A stretch of 64,000 bases of DNA from Phragmites australis (Eukaryota > Streptophyta > Magnoliopsida > Poales > Poaceae). The notes beneath the pieces are model-generated. The model was not told the DNA's origin and ran no database searches. It worked only from the letters and a program-made list of their open reading frames with translations. The translations under genes were made by a program, and so were the position numbers. The stretch covers positions 55,849,001 through 55,913,000 of the forward strand of contig NC_084921.1 of assembly GCF_958298935.1 (NCBI RefSeq), in the 5' to 3' direction. Shown here one piece after another: positions 22,409 through 33,200 of the stretch; within the stretch, counting starts at the first letter, position 1; each line of letters starts with the position of its first letter.

Positions 22409-24197
22409 AAGCATCTCCAACCGACCTCTTATACTCGACTCTTTATATGAAATATAGGGTTTTTCTTATCTAGACTCATTTCTTATTTTTATGTGCGCTC
22501 CAATTGATCTACTAAATTTGACTTCTTATATTTCACTAATCTATACTATTATTCTATAACTAATAAATTAATTCTAACAGCTATATTTCTAACGATTTAT
22601 TTTTAACTACTATTTTTTCAACGGCTATTTTTTTCCAATGACTATTTTTTTCAACAACTATTTTTTCCCAACAGCTACTCTTTTATCCAACAGCTACTTT
22701 TTTCTAACGGCTACTTCTTCTAACTCTACATATACTCAGCCAGTCCTATGATTGCCATTCACAAGTCTCACTCACTTGTAGTTCCCTCTTTAATCGAAAT
22801 GAGTCATCGTTTTCTCTTAGATTCATCATCGTCGGAGAAGGATAATGACGATGAACATATTCTTGCTACACTACACCAAGCAAGCACTCAATATAAGCTT
22901 ATGAATACTGCACGACCTGACGGTTTCGTGCCTGGACATCAGTATATCAGCCGCAACAGAGAAGCCGGGCATTGAAGGTTATAAGAATATCACTTTTTAG
23001 ATGCTCCTACCTATTGTTCAACTTTCTTTCATCGCAGGTGTAAATAGTCCGCTTTTGTTTGTTTGTCATTTTTGTTCACCCTCTTGGGTTCGGCTGATTC
23101 TTATTACTTTCTTCACGTTTAGAATTGTTCGTTCACTATTTCTTCACATACTGCAAGCTGTAGAACAACATGATGAGTATTTTGTGCAGAAAAGAGATAG
23201 GAACAGACATCTTGACCATAGCATTTAGGATGCTAACTTATGGGGTAGCAGCAAATGGTACTGATGATTATATTCGGATTGAAGAAAGTATTGCTATAGA
23301 GAGTCTTAAAAGGTTTATAAAAGCTATTGTTGAAGTCTTCGGTAACGAGTAACTGAGATCCCCAAATGATAATGATACAGCTAAAATATAAAATTAACCA
23401 ATTTTTAGCATTGCAAAATTGTATCATGGCGCAGAGGAGGCCGACCAACATCTCTCCAGCCGGCCAACATCTCTCCACGTGACCTCTTCTTCTCTCTAAG
23501 CCGACCAAAATCTCTCAAGCCGGCCTCTGTACCAGCCCTCTCCCTCTCCATCTCCAGTCCGCCTACATCCTCTCTCAGCCCTCTCCTAGCCGACATCTCT
23601 CCAGTCTGCCTCCCTCCCTCTCCAGTCTGCCTCCCACTTCTCTCCTAGTCGGCCTACCTCCCTCTCCCAACCAGCATCCCTCCCTCTCTAGTCTGCCTCC
23701 CTCTTCTTTCCCAACTGGCCTCTCTCCTCTTCTCTCCCAGCTGGCCTCCCTCCCTCTCCTGCCCTCTCTCTCTCTCCCAATCGGTTCCTCTCCTCCACCC
23801 CTCTCGCGCTCAGATCTCGGGGCAAGGGTACTGGGGGACCGGGGCCAGCGATGCGGGTGGCCAAGGGGGGTCGACGGGGTGGGGCAAGTGGAGGAGCGTG
23901 CGACGCGAGGCAAAGCGGAGGAGCTGGCGGTGCGGTGCAAGCGTAGGAGCCGGCATGGGGCAAGTGTACCTAGTGTCATCACCGGAAATGTCTATGACGG
24001 GAAAGAGCAGCGAGAAGGAGAGGTCGTTGACAGATAGAGGGCTGGCAACGGTTCCTAAACCTGATGGTCAAGGGAGGTGAAGTAGGGATCCCTAAAAAAT
24101 AAGGAGGCCGATGAGGGATCAGTTGGAGAGCGTTTGAGCATTTTTTTTCCTAAAAATTAGGGTGACGGGTGAGATGAGGGCTCGGTTGGAGATGCTT
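22409..24197. mobile_element. PIF/Harbinger-like element with TTA target duplication
   Basis: The termini are perfect inverted repeats AAGCATCTCCAACCGA, flanked by TTA on both sides (22406-22408 and 24198-24200), the target preference of PIF/Harbinger elements. The element is 1.8 kb and carries a degraded nuclease-like frame. Its right third (about 23405-23800) is a CT-rich low-complexity tract of CTCTCTCC and GGCC units. It is inserted exactly at the edge of a hAT element and lies about 80 bp upstream of the PRORP start codon. Confidence 0.85.
22748..23355 (+). pseudogene. Broken Harbinger-type nuclease (N-terminal part)
   Basis: Three frame segments resemble the N-terminal half of plant HARBI1/ALP1-type DDE nucleases. 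The first is an acidic Ser-rich leader (SSSSEKDNDDEH). The second contains LQAVEQHDEYFVQKRD. The third contains AFRMLTYGVAANGTDDYIRI followed by ESLKRFIKAIVEVFG. Stop codons and frame changes separate them, and the catalytic DDE half is absent. The fragment belongs to the surrounding element and cannot act in transposition. Confidence 0.65.
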
Positions 24198-24913
24198 TTA
24201 TGGGTGAAAATGGACGGGAAGCTCGGAAACACAACCCTTTTATTTTTCACATTTTATCTCAAAAAACAAAATTGAAAACAGAAAAACGGATACGAACTCA
24301 CAAATATCAGGATATCAAAAACAAACCAATCCGAACGAAAATACGCTGGTGTCAATCGGGAACCGATAAAATTTCAAACTGAGACCACTCACAACTATGA
24401 CTTTAAGCATCAACGCAACACAATTAATTCATATCGACAAAAGTAATTCATACCATACATAGATCATGTAATGATATAAGTCTTAACTGAAAAACAACCA
24501 TCATATTATGACTCGAGTACTCGACACAATATACAGTCACATAAAGATTAGGATTAGAGGCGGTAAAGGCACAAAAGCTTGGACGACATTGATAGGTCGA
24601 CAACTGACTGAGATTGAGACACAGGGGTTTGTGTGAAGTTTTAGGATAAAAATGATATTTGAGCTAGCCAGCTGGACTTGGCCTGTGGGACACATTGTGA
24701 ATTATGAAGTTATCTTAATTGAAAAAACAGGAAGCCTCATAGAAAATTCCTGATTAAAAAAAGGATACCGACAATACAGTCGGAAAAACAACAAAATTAT
24801 TTTTATCCCGTTTTTGTGTAAGTGTCGTAAATCCAAAAATAGTTGAGAAAAATATAGAAAACGGATCGAAACAGGACGAGATTTATTTTGTCTGTTTCAT
24901 CCCTATTTGGGGT

Positions 24914-25338
24914 AGCTGGGTAGGAGCATTTTTAACTTTATATTTCGAAAATCAAAAAATTACAATGAGAAATAGGATAAATTTTATTGTATACAGTCCG
25001 TCGTCCGTAAAAGTATTTGTTTGAGTTGAAATTTTTTATAGTTGGATTATAGTATCTCTAAACTATATTTTTTTAAAAAAAATCATGACTATTTTGATAG
25101 TATTTTGAATTTTAAAAGCATTGGAATACTGTATTTTTTTAACATGTCGCGCATGACAGCTTATTTTTGCAGTTTTTTCAAGTTAACACCTATTTTTACA
25201 AAAAAAATTATTTTCGAAATATAAAAATAAAAAAATCGCTGGCTAACGGCCACAGGCCCATAAGCGCGTGGCGGGTGGAAGAAAGCATCTCGAGTTGCCC
25301 GACTGATTTGAACGGAGGACACAATTACAGTTGATATT
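24914..25338. other. AT-rich intergenic stretch
   Basis: Many A and T runs and no gene. It may contain the original upstream region of PRORP before the transposons entered. Nothing specific is seen. Confidence 0.4.
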
Positions 25339-25339
25339 A

Positions 25340-25496
25340 GTCCCATACCGCCAGTTCAGTATATGAGCACCTTTTTATAAGCGCAGCCGCACATTGTAGC
25401 ACGTTCGAGGGTGTTGTGATGTGCCCACGGGAACGTGGACCGGCCCACAAGCTGGCTCTGCCCCACCTCGCTTACACTCCTGTGGCACCTTTTTTT
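25340..25496 (+). ncRNA. Candidate Pol III snRNA-type transcription unit
   Basis: GTCCCATACCG (25340-25350) matches the plant upstream sequence element RTCCCACATCG at 9 of 11 positions. A TATA box, TATAA (25376-25380), follows 25 bp later, the spacing used by Pol III-type plant snRNA genes rather than the ~34 bp of Pol II-type ones. About 21 bp downstream a GC-rich block starts at about 25401 and runs to a seven-T terminator at 25490-25496, giving an RNA of roughly 90-95 nt. The first six bases, ACGTTC, can pair with GAACGT at 25431-25436. It is not U6, U3 or a tRNA, and I see no telomere template. It could be an unknown small RNA, a truncated 7SL-like copy or chance. Confidence 0.35.
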
Positions 25497-25679
25497 CTTC
25501 TTTCGCTAATTTTTTTTTGTTCCTTCTTCAAATGCAACATGCTTCCATCAATCTATTATTACTTCATTTCGAATAGCAATTGTGCAAATTTTTGTGTGTT
25601 CAAATGACAAATTTATTCCGAGTAGTCTAGTTGATGCTGGCAGGCCAACCACCAACGGCCGGCAGTGTGTTAGTAACTT

Positions 25680-26570
25680 TTAGTAGGCCCTGGCGGTGAC
25701 CATGGAGATTCCGGCGTGGCCAGCGCCGAACCTCTCGACAGCGCAGTCGGTGGCGAAGATGTCGGAGGAGACGTACTTGGGCGCCCCACCCATGAGTGGC
25801 ATCTTGGAGCTCACAATGAGCTGGTTGACTTGGTCGCTGCGGTAGGTCTGGCCGAGGACGCCGTGCACGTCGTCGGCGAACTCGTACAACATGCATGAAC
25901 CCAAGGTCCAAGTGCGCGAGGCTGTCCTCCTCCGTCACACCGTAGTTGTGGATGCGGGAGTCCTCCTCGCTGATGGCCACCACGTTGGCCATGATGTCGA
26001 ACACGCCCTTGAGTTGCACCTTGTTGGCTGTGGCGGTCCTCGCGATGGTTAGCCCCGGCACGGCACGGCGGTGGACTCCTACACGGCGCCGATCTCGGCG
26101 GGGAGGTCGATGGCCGCACCGTCTAAAGCCATCTCGAGGCGGTTGACGTCGTTGTTCCATATGGCGGTCTTCTGGGCGCCAATGTAGAGGCGGTGGTCGG
26201 CGAAGCGGATGCCAATTAAGGGCCTAGATCCAGGTGAAGTCGCGGCTCATGGTGGGGTTGCGCTTGCCGATGAAGTGGGCGTTGATGTGGAGGTCGGCGT
26301 CGGTGAGGATGCAGAAGTCGTGGTCCTTCTTGCCGTGGACGTAGAAGTTGTTGCCGTCGCCGCCGGTGAAGCGGGGGTCGCCGCAGGAGACACCAGGGTA
26401 GTAGAAGTCGCACACTTGACAAAAAAAGAAAAGTACATGATGAGGATCAACGTACGCGAATTAATATAATATTATGCTACTGATGGCTGAGCAGCTACGG
26501 CGGCGCACACGGCCGGCCAGCAAGGCGCGGCAACCAAAACTGCGAGCTGCTGGCCCATTGTTGCTCTCTG
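25680..26570 (-). pseudogene. Root-cap/LEA-like gene, broken copy
   Basis: Exon 2 of the root-cap family can be followed from about 26413 to 25681 on the minus strand, from CDFYYPGVSCGDPRFTGG through DLHINAHFIGKRNP to MGGAPKYVSSD and TDCAVERFG. The reading frame is broken: the codon after FTWI is TAG where the intact paralogues have CAG (Gln). The frame then shifts, returns for the DIMANVVAISEEDSRIHNYGV part, and shifts again near the SLAHLDLGF motif. Only a signal-peptide-like remnant of exon 1 (about 26500-26570, minus) survives, without the Cys-rich segment. It cannot make a protein. Its sequence is closer to the copy at 40498 than to that at 28790 (KRNP and SRIHNYGV are shared). Confidence 0.85.
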
Positions 26571-27733
26571 TTATCTATGTCTTTGAGATGGCTGTGTCGG
26601 TGTGTATGTCTGCCGCGTGGTCAGGTCAGGTCAGGTCAGGCAGGTGAGGAACACTTTGCGTTCACCTGGACGTACTACGCGTTCTGCTAGCTAGCTAGGT
26701 TGACATCCATCCGCGTCCTACGTCCTACGTCGTATCGTTGACCTCAAGTCCATGTGCTCCCTCTTTCTTTCTTTCTCTCATCCCTCATGTAATTATCCTT
26801 GTAAATTTGTCTCAAATCAATAAAGTTCAGGCGGTTCAATGAACAGACGTAGTATCCTTCTTTTTTTTTTAAAAAAAAAAGATGGTCACAAATGCATGGC
26901 GTCATCGAGCGAGCAAGTAAGTTGACTTATTGGGAGAAGTGTTTTACTTTTCATCTATCGTAATCAAGCTCTGGCCAACACCATTTCTACATTTGTTGTT
27001 AAATATTTCTTTGTTGCCTGCAGCTGCATGACATGATGGTTTGGTAGCCAGCAGGTGCCGACACGATAGATACTCCTGGCATTCAGATGCACTTGAAGCG
27101 ATGCTAAGTCGCTTTACGTACGTACCTGCAACTCTTTTATACACAGACGTACGTAATCTGTGTGCATAAATTTTATAAGGCTTTTATGAGAAATATAATG
27201 TCAGATCTCCATCCACGTCATTTATCTTTGATCCAATGGTCTACATATGTGTACGCCCGCATAGTGAAGGACATATATCGACATCTTGTAAGGATCTTTC
27301 TTATAAGTATCTTATAAAATTTGCTTCCTAAATGTATAGGATGATGAATAGACCTGAAGGGAGATGCCACTTGTTGGAGTCACCGCAACACCAGAGTGAC
27401 TATCTAGTCGGCACACATGCACGAGGCATTCGCTTTGCCATGACGCCACTCACCACTACCATAGTCTCATCAGAGTAGCCAGTGAAAACACATTATTATA
27501 AATACATTGCTTTGGCTACACACAACTAATACTGAGAAATGCAACTCAACAATATATTACGCACACACGATCTATCTCGATTATCAATCTCTTCCACTTA
27601 ATACTCATTGATCTATTGATTCTCTCATATATATACTATAATTTTTTTCATCTACCCTTTCAATATAAATTTTAACGTAAAGACATTCTTATATGTCCGC
27701 ATGTGCTTGTGGAAATTTTCTTTCCAGCTAGCA
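26571..27733. other. Intergenic between root-cap pseudogenes
   Basis: A (GGTCA)n-like microsatellite lies at about 26621-26642. The remainder is AT-rich with no gene. The part at 27375-27660 resembles the end of a degraded retrotransposon but lacks a target duplication, so I do not call it. Confidence 0.4.
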
Positions 27734-27890
27734 ATGGCTCGAGCGTAGTGCGTGCTTGTGGTTGCTGCATGCCCTGGTGGCCATGTGCGCGGCCGCCGTC
27801 TCTGTGGCCGGGCAACCACCTGCGCCGCCGCCGCCGCGTCCGCTGCCGTCCAACTACCATGTCATCACCCCGGGCAAATTAATACAAGAG
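27734..27890 (+). pseudogene. Root-cap/LEA-like gene, orphan first-exon fragment
   Basis: A frame reads a hydrophobic signal-peptide core (ALVAMCAAAVSVAG), a proline-rich spacer, and then NYHVITPGKL, which corresponds to the segment SKFITITPNKF of the intact gene at 28790-29913. The ATG at 27734 is followed after three codons by a stop in its own frame, and the Cys-rich part and exon 2 are absent. It is a decayed copy on the strand opposite to its nearest intact relative. Confidence 0.5.
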
Positions 27891-28789
27891 AGACTAGCAG
27901 CTGGCCTGCAAGAAATCATTGTCATTGCGTTAGAATTTACTGTTAATTCCATTCAGTTATAAGGGAGCGAGTACTTCGTTCTTTTCTTTTGCCTGCACTA
28001 CTCTCCTACCATAAGTCAATGTGAAAACATCAGAATCATTCGATATGTTTCATACTAACATCTCTCCGACGGCAGTCTTGTGGACCGACGTACGTACTAT
28101 ACTAGCTATACGCTCCAAATTTTTCTTATTAAAACCAAACTTCAACAGTGTACTCTCTTACATCTTCGAAAGCATATATATATATACGATTGTCGTGTTG
28201 AGTGGTGTATACGTACGTATATATACCGTTTACAAGTAGTATATATCAGCTGTCACGACGCAAATTTAAAATGAGCTCATCACAATTACGACTTAATTGG
28301 CCGGTTTAAGTAGCGTTCATGCAACAATTAACTAATGAAGTGCATATATTAATTCTAAAAAAAGTACACACACACATATTACAAATGAGTGATCGAACCA
28401 AATTTAACAGAGAAATATTTTTTTTTTTTTTGTGAATACAAAACACAATTTATTCATCATCAGTAACGATCGGATGAATACATACCAAAAAAGAATATCA
28501 CACTTTCTCAAAACAAATCAGTAGTGTAGATGTAGTTATCAAACGATCGATTGATCGATCTCCTTACTTAATTTTGGATTAACGATTTATTTAGGCGCCA
28601 TCGCTTCAAACTTATTTCTTCAATATATTCCTTGAATTGTTACGAGATGCACGCCCACTCGCATGCATGCATGCATGTTTAAACGACCCTACAAGCTAGA
28701 GGCATTGGTGATCGATATTTTTGACATATTCCATCATATCCATGGCAAGGATAGATCAGCTAGCGCGCGGAGACCCGGCCGCCATATAT
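27891..28789. other. Intergenic, AT-rich
   Basis: No gene is seen. There are several TA-rich tracts, a long T run at about 28420-28433, and a (GCAT)n tract at 28661-28676. It includes the 3' flank of the minus-strand root-cap gene. Confidence 0.5.
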
Positions 28790-29913
28790 TTAGGAGGCGA
28801 ATGTGGTGACGACACCGCCGCCGCGGTGGAACCTGGCGACGGCGCAGTCGGTCGAGAAGAGACCCGACGAGAGGTACTTTGGTGCGCCGCCCATGATGGG
28901 CATCTTGGCCTTGATGTCCAGCTTGCTCACGTAGTTAGGGCGGTAGGTCTGGCCGAGCACGCCGTCGACGTCCTTGGTGAGGTTATGGAACTGGAACCCG
29001 AGGTCGAGATGCACGAGGCTGTCCTTCTCGGTCCTGCCGTACTTGTGGACCCTGTTGTCCTCGTCGGTGATGGGCACGGCGTTGGCCGAGATGCTGAAGA
29101 CGCCGGCGAGATCCACCATGACGGTGTTCACGGTGTCCATGCGCGTGACGGACAGGCCGGGCAGGGCCTTGGACACCCAGCGGGCGTTCTTGACGGCGTC
29201 GATGTCGACGGGCTCGCCGTCGAAGGTGATCTGGATGTGTTCCTCTTCCTCGTCCCACTCGACGGACTTCCGGGCGCCAACGTAGAGCCGGTGGTCGCCG
29301 AAGGTGACGCCGAGGGCCTGCACCCAGGTGAAGTCGCGCTTGAGGTCGGGGTTGTGGTTGCCGATGAAGTGGGCGTTGATGTGGAGGTCGGCGTCGGAGA
29401 GGATGCAGAAGTTGTCGTCCTTCTTGCCGTGGAAGTAGAAGGTGTTGCCGTCGCCGCCGGTGAAGCGAGGGTCGCCGCAGGAGGTGCCCGGGAAGATATC
29501 ACACACTGTACGAACGCAAGAATCAATTAATATAATGAGATAAATTAAAAGAATTGGATTGGAGTAGTATAATATCTAGCTCTATATAAATGCACATCAC
29601 ATGCATGCTTGGTCGGATCGATGGACGTACTGCAGAAGCTGAGGCAGTAGGAGCAGAAGACGAGGCACTTGTTGGGGCATTGCTTTGGGCAGCCAACGTA
29701 GCAGGACGGGCCTCCTTCGTCACTGCAGGCGACCTGGTAGTTGCGCTTGTGGAACTTGTTGGGGGTGATGGTGATGAACTTGGAGTTGGGCGACGGCTTT
29801 CCGTCTTTCAACGGCGTCACCGTCTTGGGTCTCCCAGCCGCCGAGGCCACACCGCACGACAGCGCAAGCGCCGCCACCGCCACCGCCAGCAGCAGCTGCA
29901 GACGCCTCGCCAT
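28790..29913 (-). CDS. Root-cap/LEA-like secreted protein
   Basis: Member of the plant Root_cap family (late-embryogenesis-like proteins first described from root cap). Biochemical role unknown; probably secreted. Two exons: 29631-29913 and 28790-29505, a phase-1 intron, 332 residues. The start is the ATG at 29913; the frame continues upstream only through a GTG. Residues 1-29 form a signal peptide (LLLAVAVAALALSCGVASAA). Next comes a Cys-rich block with the pattern C..C..CP..CPNKCLVFCSYC. The conserved domain begins CDIFPGTSCGDPRFTGGDG and includes FYFHGKKD, DADLHINAHFIGNHNP and RDFTWVQALGV. It ends with MGGAPKYLSSGLFSTDC. A TATA-like tract lies at 30039-30050. The frame is intact. Together with the copies at 25680, 27734 and 40498 it forms a dispersed cluster. 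Confidence 0.9.
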
Positions 29914-30780
29914 TTTTGCCACGAGGTCGATCGGCCCTGTAAGTGTACGTACGTACTAGCTAGCAGGTTAAGTTGCTCCTCGATCTGTGGCTGGCTGCTT
30001 GCGTTGCGACGATGATGGTGCGCGGAGGCGACGGGTTCTTATATATATACGTACGGTGGCCGGCGATGCGATGCGACTTTGAGGATCGGAGCGAGCTAGC
30101 TTACGATCGAGCCAGGTCAATTAAGTGGCCGGCTGGCTAGCTTACGTGGGAAGTCGCGTAGGAGGGGACAAAGTGAGTGCCAGCACAAACTCGACGTACG
30201 TAACGTACGTCTGCATGCATTCGGCTTTACACGTCCTACTCTTCACGAGACACCTGAATTAAGGTTGACCCACGTATATACTCCATTGTTAACAGAGGTG
30301 GATCGATCTACTTTAATCGAAATCGCTTGCTTACTTGGAGTACTAGCTCCACTACTCTTCGTGAAGTATGAGCAGGAAGGAATGCTTCGTTTTCCAGCTG
30401 TAAAAAATCAGCAAACTTACGTACTCGGTACGTGTTGGTCAGGTGAACTCAGCTAAACTTGCGGCCTCGGTTGCCGTGTCCTGTTGACGACCTTTTTTGC
30501 AAGCAGCACAAAATGGGCTGGATCGTTTCTCGATCACAACGTGGGCCTGTCGACGCACGTTCCGAGCTAGCTAGGGCCCTGCAACATTGCCACTGCTCCT
30601 CAATGTTGCTACGAATGTAATCCCTCACTAAACCTCTACTACGGAACAGGTCATAAAGATGGAAGAAGAAGTTTGGTGATATTTATGTCATCGTTACTAT
30701 TATTTCTTTTACTTATCAATACTTCAGCGCATGAATCATTTTGCCATACACTTGCAGGAAATTTCAGAGAAAATAACTAA
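29914..30780. promoter_or_regulatory. Upstream region of the root-cap gene
   Basis: TATA-like GTATATATATAA (minus strand, 30039-30050) lies 126-137 bp before the ATG. Several GCATGCAT and CGTACG palindromes and CTAGCTAG tracts follow upstream; the GCATGC cores are RY-type motifs, known from seed and embryo promoters. The rest shows no gene. Confidence 0.45.
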
Positions 30781-31220
30781 GGCCATCTCCAGCAGTTATC
30801 TTAAATTTTCATCATCAAAAATACTATTACAGCATCTCTTATTTTTTCATCTCCAGCAGCTACCCTATTTCCTACCTGTTACTCCTCTTTTTTTTTTCTC
30901 CGGTCCCGCTGTCAGCCTTTATAAACAGTACTGTTACAGTGTTGATACAGTACTGATACAGTAATCCGACCGCGTTTTCTTGTTTCGGACCCCCTGTCAG
31001 ACTAGGTGAACAGAACTACTACAGTAGTTACTACAGTGTTCCGTGTGCTACATTAACTCCGCAAATATGCAGCCCATATTCTCCCTCTTAACATGTAATA
31101 GCACTGTAGCGTACTGTAGCACTCGATACCGATTCTGTTGGAGTTGATTTCCAGTGATACAGTACCCACAAGTACTGTAGCACTGGATACAGATCATTTG
31201 GAGCACTGCTGGAGTTGGTC
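30781..31220. mobile_element. Tourist-like MITE with TAA target duplication
   Basis: 440 bp. The left end GGCCATCTCCAGCAG and the right end (inward) GACCAACTCCAGCAG are imperfect inverted repeats, flanked by TAA on both sides (30778-30780, 31221-31223). The interior is rich in CTGTAGCA and TACAGTA motifs. A second copy in opposite orientation is at 39353-39661. Confidence 0.8.
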
Positions 31221-32049
31221 TAAGGCGGCTGCAAACAAGAAAACAAAAGCTGGTGGAAAGAAGAAACAGGTTTGAATGTTTGATGTGCAACGGAGCAACA
31301 GAAGCTGTGGTGGCGTTCTCACTTGGATTATTAACTACCTGTCGTGACTCATCTTTGTTCAATGTTTTCGTATGTTCCAAGCTAGGTAAATTAGTTGCCT
31401 TAGAGAGGAAATATTTGGTGCCAAGTGACAAAACATGTGTCATATTTTAGTTCATCTGTTCGTGCTCATGTGTCGATGCGTGTGCCTCTCTCCTTTTGAG
31501 TTCCTGTGCTGCAAATTTTAAGTAAATTTGGTTGCTTTTATGCACTCAGCCAGTGACGGTTCATTTCAGAGACAGATGTTAGTAAGTATCAACACCATTC
31601 AAGTGTGGGCATGTACCACGGGTGGCGCTCCGACCGGCCCGTCGCAATCTGCAATGGTGGCTACGTGAAGATGGTCATCTCCAAGCTCTCTTCCCTCTGC
31701 AATCCTGCTTGGTTTACATATCATGTATGGATCACACAACAATCATCTAAACAGAATACATTATCCTTGATCCATGAAATGTGTTACTGAAGCAGCTTGT
31801 AGAGAAACCAGTTCTCTATTCATATTCGCTAAGCATCCGAAAATCAAACTTCAAGCCCTCGTTAAATGTCCCCCGTATGAGCTGAATTCAGGAACACCGG
31901 CAACAGTCACCAATTCAGTCAGTCAACCTGAATGTTACATATTTAGCTCAAAGATTTGCTCTAATAGCTCAGTAAATTTGCAAGTCATTGCTACACAATT
32001 CCACCCTGGGCCACGAACACCAGTGGCAGCTCAAGAAGCAGCGCCTCAC
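31221..32049. other. Intergenic with coding-like scraps
   Basis: One frame at 31605-31720 has balanced codons (RSDRPVAICNGGYVKMVISK) but no recognised family, start or splice sites. Given the adjacent gene fragment at 32050-32300 it may be another captured piece. Confidence 0.3.
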
Positions 32050-32300
32050 CTCGATGTAGAGGAACGGGTCGGCGACGAAGTTGCTCGAGTACCCCGCCTC
32101 CGTCGCGGACGCGCATGTCAGCACGGGGTTCGCCACCGGCCACGCCGAGCTGTTCCCATCCTGCCCATCAAATCACACGCTAGTAAGCACCTCAAGAGTC
32201 AAGCCAACACGCGAAAGGCGCTGCCTTTAAGCTGTGGGCGCGCCGCTCACCAGCTCGATGGGGCGGAGCTCGAGGGGGCTCCGCCGCGAATCGACCCACC
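32050..32300 (-). pseudogene. Two exon fragments of a GINT1-like glycosyltransferase gene
   Basis: On the minus strand a partial exon ends SPLELRPIEL at a GT donor (exon end 32251). After a short intron a complete 37-codon exon follows (32160 down to 32050) with good AG and GT borders, containing WPVANPVLTC and SSNFVADPFLYIE. These resemble consecutive parts of plant glucosamine inositolphosphorylceramide transferase (GINT1), from memory. No other exon is seen on either side. The splice sites are intact, so the fragment was probably moved here recently by a transposon or a duplication. Confidence 0.45.
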
Positions 32301-32404
32301 GCGGCGGCCGCGAATCCAGCACCCTGGGTCAAGGTGACGAAATGTACGAATGGATACGCTGAACCCTAGGTCACGATGACTAAGGTCATGAATGGGCTCA
32401 ACGG

Positions 32405-32622
32405 TATAATCATTCAGATCTCACTATGCACATTATTACTTTCATTTAATTTCTTTTTTTTTTCTAAAAAATATTCTTATACTCCCTATATTACTTCCAT
32501 ATATTTTCTATACTATAATCATTCAGATCTCACTTTGCACATTATTACTTTCATATAATTTCTTTTTTCTAAAAAAATATTCTTATACTCCCTATATTAC
32601 TTACATATACTTTCTATACTAT
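32405..32622. repeat. Tandem duplication, two copies of a 109-bp AT-rich unit
   Basis: The unit starts TATAATCATTCAGATCTCAC and is repeated once with a period of 109 bp. Both copies share TTCTTATACTCCCTATATTA near their ends with only a few differences. No coding potential. Confidence 0.85.
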
Positions 32623-33200
32623 CTCTGTACAATGAGAAGTATTATAACCGATTTAGATCATCCGATTTAAAAAACAGATAGCCCAAATTACTGTGAGACC
32701 ATCGTAAAATTTCTTTTTTTTTAGAGCCACTATGTGGGCAATTATATTAGAGAGTGAAAAAATGAATCAATGATGTCTAAGCTTACAGGCTATTAGCCCG
32801 AGCCTAAGGCCAGAATATGAGAAATTAAGACAACATATAACCCGAGAGATGGACGGACAATTATGAATTTTCTCGGTTATCTCTAAGAGCTACTAAAGCG
32901 CGAGCACATGACATATACCAAGTCATTGCCTCCACTTATATCATATGCAACAATGCGTCTTCCGTGAGCTCTTCCTCAGATCTGAAGATTTCGTTCTTTC
33001 CACCACTCTGAAAGAATCAAGATAATCAATGTCTTGATGCCCTTCTACAAGCTTCTCGGTTGTTAGGCGCGTTCATCCCACCAAGCTTCAATGGAGCCCA
33101 TGCTGGTCCATGAGTTTGGATGCAAAGAAGGTAGATGTATCTACTTTGTTATACGTGACCAAAGTCTTTCAGTGGCCAGGTAGTTGACGAAGATGCACCA
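32623..33200. other. Intergenic flank of the second LINE
   Basis: It contains a T-run at about 32712 that could be the poly(A) end of the minus-strand LINE, but the sequence between it and the first recognisable LINE codons is not convincing. No gene is seen. Confidence 0.35.

Larger units (their letters stand above)
22399..24913. mobile_element. hAT (Ac/Ds-like) non-autonomous element, split by the Harbinger insertion
   Basis: The right end reads inward TAGGGATGAAACAGACA, the Ac-type terminus. The left end reads TATGGGTGAAAATGGACGGG once the Harbinger element is removed (22407-22408 joined to 24201). The flanking 8-mers TTAGGGGT (22399-22406) and TTTGGGGT (24906-24913) match at 7 of 8 positions, as expected for a hAT duplication. 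Removing the inner element leaves about 0.7 kb with no coding frame. It is therefore older than the Harbinger insertion and was the first to separate PRORP from its original upstream sequence. Confidence 0.7.

Noticed and set aside
23405..23980. Arg/Glu/Gly-rich minus-strand frames
   Set aside because: Translation of CT-rich low-complexity sequence in the Harbinger element.
25340..25496. Call of U6, U3 or telomerase RNA for the Pol III-like unit
   Set aside because: None of their diagnostic sequences is present, including no CTAAACCC-type telomere template.
27375..27660. Possible Copia LTR beginning TGTTGGAG and ending CA
   Set aside because: The flanking 5-mers do not match and no second feature of an LTR was found.
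28721..29530. 269-codon open frame on the plus strand
   Set aside because: It lies opposite the intact root-cap gene; its Val/Glu/Gly-rich composition is the antisense shadow of GC-rich codons.
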